From Aquilaria yunnanensis (Eukaryota > Streptophyta > Magnoliopsida > Malvales > Thymelaeaceae), in assembly GCA_039654915.1 (NCBI GenBank), contig CM077598.1:77466041-77530040 (forward strand): a stretch of 64,000 nt of DNA. Direction: 5' to 3'. A model generated the notes under the pieces. That model searched no databases, was not told where the DNA came from, and was given only the letters and a program-made list of their open reading frames with translations. This document shows, piece by piece, positions 59,177 through 64,000 of this stretch; within the stretch, counting starts at the first letter, position 1; every line of letters starts with the position of its first letter. Both the position numbers and the translations under genes were made by a program.

Positions 59177-59921
59177 TGTGAACCCCAATGGTATAAAGAC
59201 CATGAAACACACCCAAGACATTTTTCAAGCTCCACAAGACATCAAAAAGACTAGATTTGGCCCCCACCCCTAATCAACTAATAATTAGAAACAAGAAGTA
59301 TAAGAAAACCAAGAACACAAGAAAATTGTGCACCAAGGTAGTCCTCAAAGAACCAAAGAGAAATTCTCTCTGAAGTAGCAATGGTATTTCGTATCAAGGC
59401 TGTATTTTACAACTAGAATATGTGCCTATTTATAGGCCTAAACTAGGGTAAAAGACTCAGTAAAATGCGCAGCCCAAGTCACCTAGAAATCCTAGATACA
59501 AAGGACTTAAGAAAATGTAGTCAAACTAGGAAATGTAAATAATTATGAAATTAATGAAAATAAAGTGCAAATACAAGTTTGGCCCTAAAAACCCCAAAAT
59601 GGTCTTCTTAGGTGCACTTTGGGCTCCATAAGGTTTTTGCTTGTACCTTCAAGTCCAAGCTTGAATATTTGAGTTCCATTCACTTGATAATTCCTTTTTA
59701 ATGTTGGAAAGAGGTTTCAAAATGTTAGAGCTCAATGATCCAGCTTGTAGAAACAAAATGGCCATGAAACACTTCAAGGTGGCTCTAAGGGCGCACTTAA
59801 GGGGTGCCCTTGGGTTTCCTTGTCTTAAGACTTGTCTAGGCACTCTAAAACTAAGTACCAAGCTTGACCATCTTCCTTATATGATATTTTGAAAGTTCTA
59901 GTAGGTCCTTATGAAAATCCA
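59177..59921 (-). repeat. Probable E9 3' LTR, about 745 bp
   Basis: A proposed LTR between TGTGAACC on the left and GAAAATCCA on the right. On the minus strand a purine-rich GAGGGTGGACA (59922-59932) would be the polypurine tract before TGGATTTTC. CCTATAAATAGGC near 59430 is a good TATA box for minus-strand transcription. The ends are inferred from context and not confirmed by a second copy. Confidence 0.45.
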
Positions 59922-60474
59922 TGTCCACCCTCAATGAAAAAGCTTGAGACAAAAGCTTGAAGTGCATTAGTGAGCGCCTTAGCTTTCTTCCTTTTCCTTG
60001 GTCCATTACATATCTTCAAGGGGTCCTTGCCATCTTGGATTATGCCTTCCTTGATTATATCAACTCCCCCCTCCTTAGAAGGATTTATCCATGAGTTTGC
60101 AAGTTCAAACAATGACAAATTAGAAACATTGAGAGTGACACTCACATTATACTCACCTGGAAAATCAAGCATGTATGCATTGTCATTGCTCTTGTTAATC
60201 ACTTGGAATGGACCATCTCCTCTTGATTGAAGCTTAGTCCTTCTTGCAGCTAGAAAACTCTCCTTCCTCATGTGCAACCAAACCTAATATCCAGGCTCAA
60301 AGACAACTTTCCTTCAGCCTTGGTTGGCTTTCTTAGCAACTTGTTGATTTTTGTGCTCAATTTTTTGCTTAACCTTCTCATGCAACCTCTTGATGCTCTT
60401 GGCCCTTTACCACCCTCCAAACTAGAAACTTGATTAGTAGGTAATGGCAAAAGATGTAATGGCAGAAAAAAAAA
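59909..60474 (-). pseudogene. E9 integrase C-terminal region
   Basis: Minus-strand sequence with LLPLPTNQVSS, a following EKVKQKIEHKNQQVAKKAN-type stretch in another frame, then LHMRKESFLAARRTKLQSRGDGPFQVINKSNDNAYMLDFPGEYNVS in pieces, ending in a basic tail (GPRKRKKAKAL). This is the C-terminal integrase region with a GPF motif, typical of Ty3/gypsy elements. One frame break and one in-frame stop are visible. It is cut at about 60474 by E10. Confidence 0.82.
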
Positions 60475-63400
60475 TGCTAAACGATTAAGTCCCAGGTTAA
60501 GTGGATTGAGCACATAAAAAAATGTTTCCTAATTTGGAAACCTAGTTCAATTAAATCGAGGAGACAGTGAATTAATTAAGGAATGGGCATAAATGAGTGT
60601 TGGACACTCTTGGAATTAAACTTGGCTTAGGTCAAGAGAATTAGTGATGAAAATGGTGAAATTTGAAGTTGTGGGACTCAATCGCACAAAGAAATTTTTG
60701 TGGGAGGACTCAATTGCATAAATTGAAAAGATGAAGGACCAAATGAGGGATTGGCTAATTTTTTTATGGAAATTTCCACTATGGCCGGCCATCCTCATTC
60801 CCATTAAAATAATGGGGCTCCACTAACGTTAGTTTAATCTCCCACTCACCTTGTCCCCCACCATCACCATAAACAAATATTAAAGCCCATCATTGTCTCC
60901 CATGGTTGTCCCCTCCACTATGAATTGTTTAATGGCCCATTAGCAATTGTCTCCCCCTCCACTAAGTGTAATAGCCGGCCAACCTTACTCCCTCCCATTT
61001 CAATTACGTCACTCACCAAACAAACATTTTCTCTCTCTCTTAAACATCATTTGCTCTCACTTCTCTCTTCTCTCAGGCATCACTGGCCATGAACATCTTC
61101 AAGCTCCTTCATCTTCTTCCTTTCCTTGTACCTCTTGGGCATTGGTAAAATCACTCCTTCTGACACATGCAAACAGATTTCGTTAAAGATTTCAAGCTCC
61201 TAAACCCATCTAGAGCAAGAAATCAAGAGAAAGGTCCAAGAAATGCTCTCTTGAAGTTTTGACCATGGAGGAAGTTTAGTGTTCTTGAGGTCAACTCAAG
61301 AGCTCATGAACATGCATCGTGTTTTTAAGCCATGGGGAGCAAGGAAATCAAGAAGAACTCCAAGGAAAAGTGAAGCTCATTTTCAGCCATTTTGCTCCAT
61401 GTGAGGAGTTCTAAGTAAACCAAGTTTCCTTGGTGATTTTATGTGTTTTTGAGCTAGAATAAAGCTTACTAAACTTTCGGCCATTTTGGATTTATGCTAG
61501 AAAAGCAAGTTGAGCTTTCGGCCTTGGATTTTTATGAAGGATACCAAGTTTTTCTTGGTGGATTTGAAGCATTTGAAGCCATGCATGCAAAGACCAAGGA
61601 AGGTTCATGCATGGATGTTTCAGCCATGAATGTCCATGGCATTATAAGGCTTTAAACCAAGGGTTCTTAGTGCCTTGAAGCTTGTGTGGCCATCCCAAGC
61701 AAGGAAACGAGCCAAGGATGGAAGAAAAGCAAAGATGGATTTTACGGCCAAGTTGGTTTCTTGGCGTGCATGAGCATAAAACCAAGTCTTCTTGGTAGTA
61801 TTGAAGTCCTTGTGAATGTACAAGGCAATGGCCAAAAGATGGATGTAAAAAAGATAAACTTTGTAAACTAAGGAAGCTAGTGAAGTTTCGGCCATGTTGT
61901 AATTTTTGTCGCTTGGCATTTTAGCCATGTGTTCTTGCCATTTAATGAGTTCCTAGTTGCATGTCGAACCAAAATAAGCAAGAAAAAATGAAGAGCACTT
62001 TTGGCCTTAGGGCCATTTTTGTGGATGTGTGCGTAAACCAAGTGTTCTTGGTGTTTATGTGTTCCTAGTGAAAAATGGAACTAAAATGAGAAAGAAGAAA
62101 TAGAGAACAATATTTGGCCAAGAATTGTTCTTGAAGTACTTAAGTGGAAAACCAAGTGTGCTTGGTAAATATGAAGCTTCTAAGTGCAAGAAAGCTTAAA
62201 ATCAAGTAAAGCTTGAGAGAGAAGTCAAGATAAATATTCGGCCATCTCCATTACAGAGAAATACCATGAGCTAAACACTTGAGCATAATGTTCCTAAACT
62301 CCTACATTGGCTAAATTGGCTACATTGGCTACATTGACTTGAGACTTGGACAAAGGATAATGACCAAGAAAGGTTAAGTTTTAAGCCCTTACCTCATTAA
62401 GTGAGGTCCATTAAGGAAAGACAAGTTCGAACAACAAACAAAGCAAAGCAAGGCAAAGACAATGAGCAAAAGGTTACACAGATTGTGGTAAGGATCCCTA
62501 TACTCACTTTTTGCATGGTGATTTCCATGACCTTGTTTGTGAGTATTAGTGCCCCTATGTGATGGTCAAAGAACCAAGTGACCATAGGTGTACATGCCGG
62601 GTTAAGTGGTTGTGTTACTTTGTGTGAGGACTCATCGTGCTCTCTTAGAGAATTATTTGGGCACATAAGTGCATTGTGGGCAAGGTAGTGTTGCTTCGGT
62701 AACTATGGTTTACTCATGAGTAGTTATGCAAGCATTTGGGTCTTGGCATCGAGTTTGGCCAACTCGGTCCCAAGCTAATGAGCTCAGCAGGTTAAAAAAA
62801 TAATAGATTGCACGCTGGGATGAAGGATATGGAATAATGCTAATGCTTGTGATGCACACGGTGTCATGGGAGACGATGTTATGAGAAAGTGTGTGTTGTC
62901 TTGTGTGCTTCTTTGAATTGATTATGCATGCTGACCCAAATTATTAGTATTATTATTGTTATTGTGCTATATCTGTGTTTCCTTTGTTTTAGTGTTTCCC
63001 TTTGCAGGAACATGGATAACTGCCATTACATTCTTGGCACTAGAATTAGGCTTTAAAAGCCATATGATGACTTTGAAAGTCATGAGTTAATTACCTCACT
63101 ACGCATTGGATGCATTCAGGATCCTTACTGAGTTTTATAACTCACCTGCCCTGCTCTACTTTTGTAGGAAATGGATTGCTTGAAAGATCGAGCGAAGAGT
63201 ACCAAAGTACTCGTTATGATGTGTTAAAGGGTTGGGTATGTGTATATGTATAGTGTTGCTCAATATATTCATATGATTCTAAGTGACTTATGTGGTATAG
63301 ATTGCTTGTGAATCAAGCTAATGTTGTCGACTTACTTGTGCAGGCTTATGGAATCTAGAAGTTGTGGGAACAAGGTCTATTATGGTGGAATGTGTTCCAT

Positions 63401-64000
63401 GTCATTATGAGTTGATGTTTGAGTAGTTATGTGAAGTTGGTCTGTAAAACTTGAACTTGGCTAATTTTAGATATGTAGCATCCTTGGTATGTTTTCCAAG
63501 TAGGTGATGCTTGTTTACTACTCATTATGGATAGGCATAACTCTAGATGACTTATGATGATGATTTTGCCTTGGATGCATGATTATGATGACTTATGATG
63601 TTGATGACTTTGAAGGATGATTATATGAGAAGTATGCTTGAATTCATGCAGGTGGAATGTCTTGATGAATGATTGTGTTATGTGTACTAGATTTGGCAGA
63701 ATGCTCATGGATATGAAATATGGTTTTCAAACTTGAAATGGAATATGGGCTTCTTGGTTGCCATACATTGAAATAGTACACTTGATGCACACATATCTGA
63801 TGCACTTAGTGGATTAAGTGTATGGCTATATGTAGCTTGGATGAAATGAGCATGTGAAGATATTACAGGAGAAGCTTATGTTGAATTGGAATAAAGCATG
63901 CACGTGATGAAGTATGCATGTAAGCAGGATAAAATTATGAATGGAACACTAGAAATTCCACTTAGGTGCTAGCTTGTACCTAAAGAGCACCCTAACATCA
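60475..64000 (+). repeat. E10: long chromovirus-type LTR, running off the window
   Basis: Begins TGCTAAACGATTAAGTCCC after an A-run at the end of E9 pol and has no coding domain over 3.5 kb. A CT-rich stretch (ctctctctctct near 61030), six inverted-repeat dyads (61419-62166), and a TTACTGAGTT..AACTCAC hairpin with a pyrimidine-rich AG downstream (63125-63175) are present. The last feature also occurs in T and G LTRs, which is why I call this an LTR in plus orientation. The right end is not in view; part could be internal non-coding sequence. Confidence 0.55.
61419..62166. repeat. Six spaced ACCAAG/CTTGGT dyads in E10
   Basis: Perfect inverted repeats with 4-7 base spacers at 61419-61434, 61543-61559, 61747-61765 (GCCAAG/CTTGGC), 61781-61796, 62037-62052 and 62151-62166. 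The common form is AAACCAAGTNTTCTTGGT. Phrases like TTTCGGCCA recur between them, which suggests a degenerate tandem repeat of roughly 110-250 bp. Confidence 0.8.

Overview
This is plant nuclear DNA made almost entirely of LTR retrotransposons inserted into one another. I see no host gene, tRNA, rRNA or CRISPR array. Two Ty3/gypsy groups dominate. Tat-lineage elements (Ogre/Retand-like) have GC-richer coding, LTRs of the form TGATRGCC...GGCTATCA, a second RNase H, and an antisense gene between pol and the 3' LTR. Tekay/Del-like chromoviruses have 2.4-2.5 kb LTRs, an initiator-tRNA-Met primer site and a chromodomain-like tail. The absence of genes and the nesting depth suggest pericentromeric or other heterochromatic DNA of an angiosperm; the species cannot be told.

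Element names used below: E1-E3 and E5 are Tat elements; E4 is an old Tat element; E6 and E8 are T-family chromoviruses; E7, E9 and E10 are pieces of further gypsy elements; G1-G3 are LTRs of a second chromovirus-like LTR family; Ta is a T-family solo LTR; Sa, Sb and Sc are solo LTRs of a 1.4 kb family.

Layout: 1-10715 is E1 (minus strand), young and apparently intact: a 1832-codon gag-pol and a convergent four-exon antisense gene. E1 sits in E2 (plus; 10716-15381 visible). E2 sits in the integrase of E3 (plus; 15382-20631 visible). E3 sits in LTR G2 (20632-26755), which also carries Sa and a solo Tat LTR that itself contains Sb. G2 sits in LTR G3 (26756-27559). G3 sits in the RNase H region of E4 (minus), whose gag-pol continues at 27560-27715, 30194-32990 and 54661-55550. 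E4 is further split by Ta (27716-30193) and by E5 (32991-54660). E5 contains G1 (34269-36735) and chromovirus E6 (37049-46258), and E6's 5' LTR contains Sc. E4 lies in gag of E7 (56103-56387). The right end holds E8 (56388-59176), E9 (59177-60474) and the long LTR of E10 (60475 to the end). The deepest chain is E7 > E4 > G3 > G2 > E3 > E2 > E1, seven levels.

Seven insertions have perfect 5-bp target duplications inside the window: CTTGC, CATAC, CACTA, CCTTC, CTTTG, ACACA and ATATG. Two of them interrupt an E4 reading frame that resumes exactly across the insert.

The least expected signals are structural. A conserved gag start peptide is encoded in the last 32 nt of the Tat LTRs and is read through the primer binding site. 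An array of palindromes sits where the sense and antisense genes converge, and its stem sequence changes in a compensated way between elements. A short hairpin module with compensated stems recurs in three chromovirus-type LTR families. The LTR of E10 holds six spaced ACCAAG/CTTGGT-type dyads.
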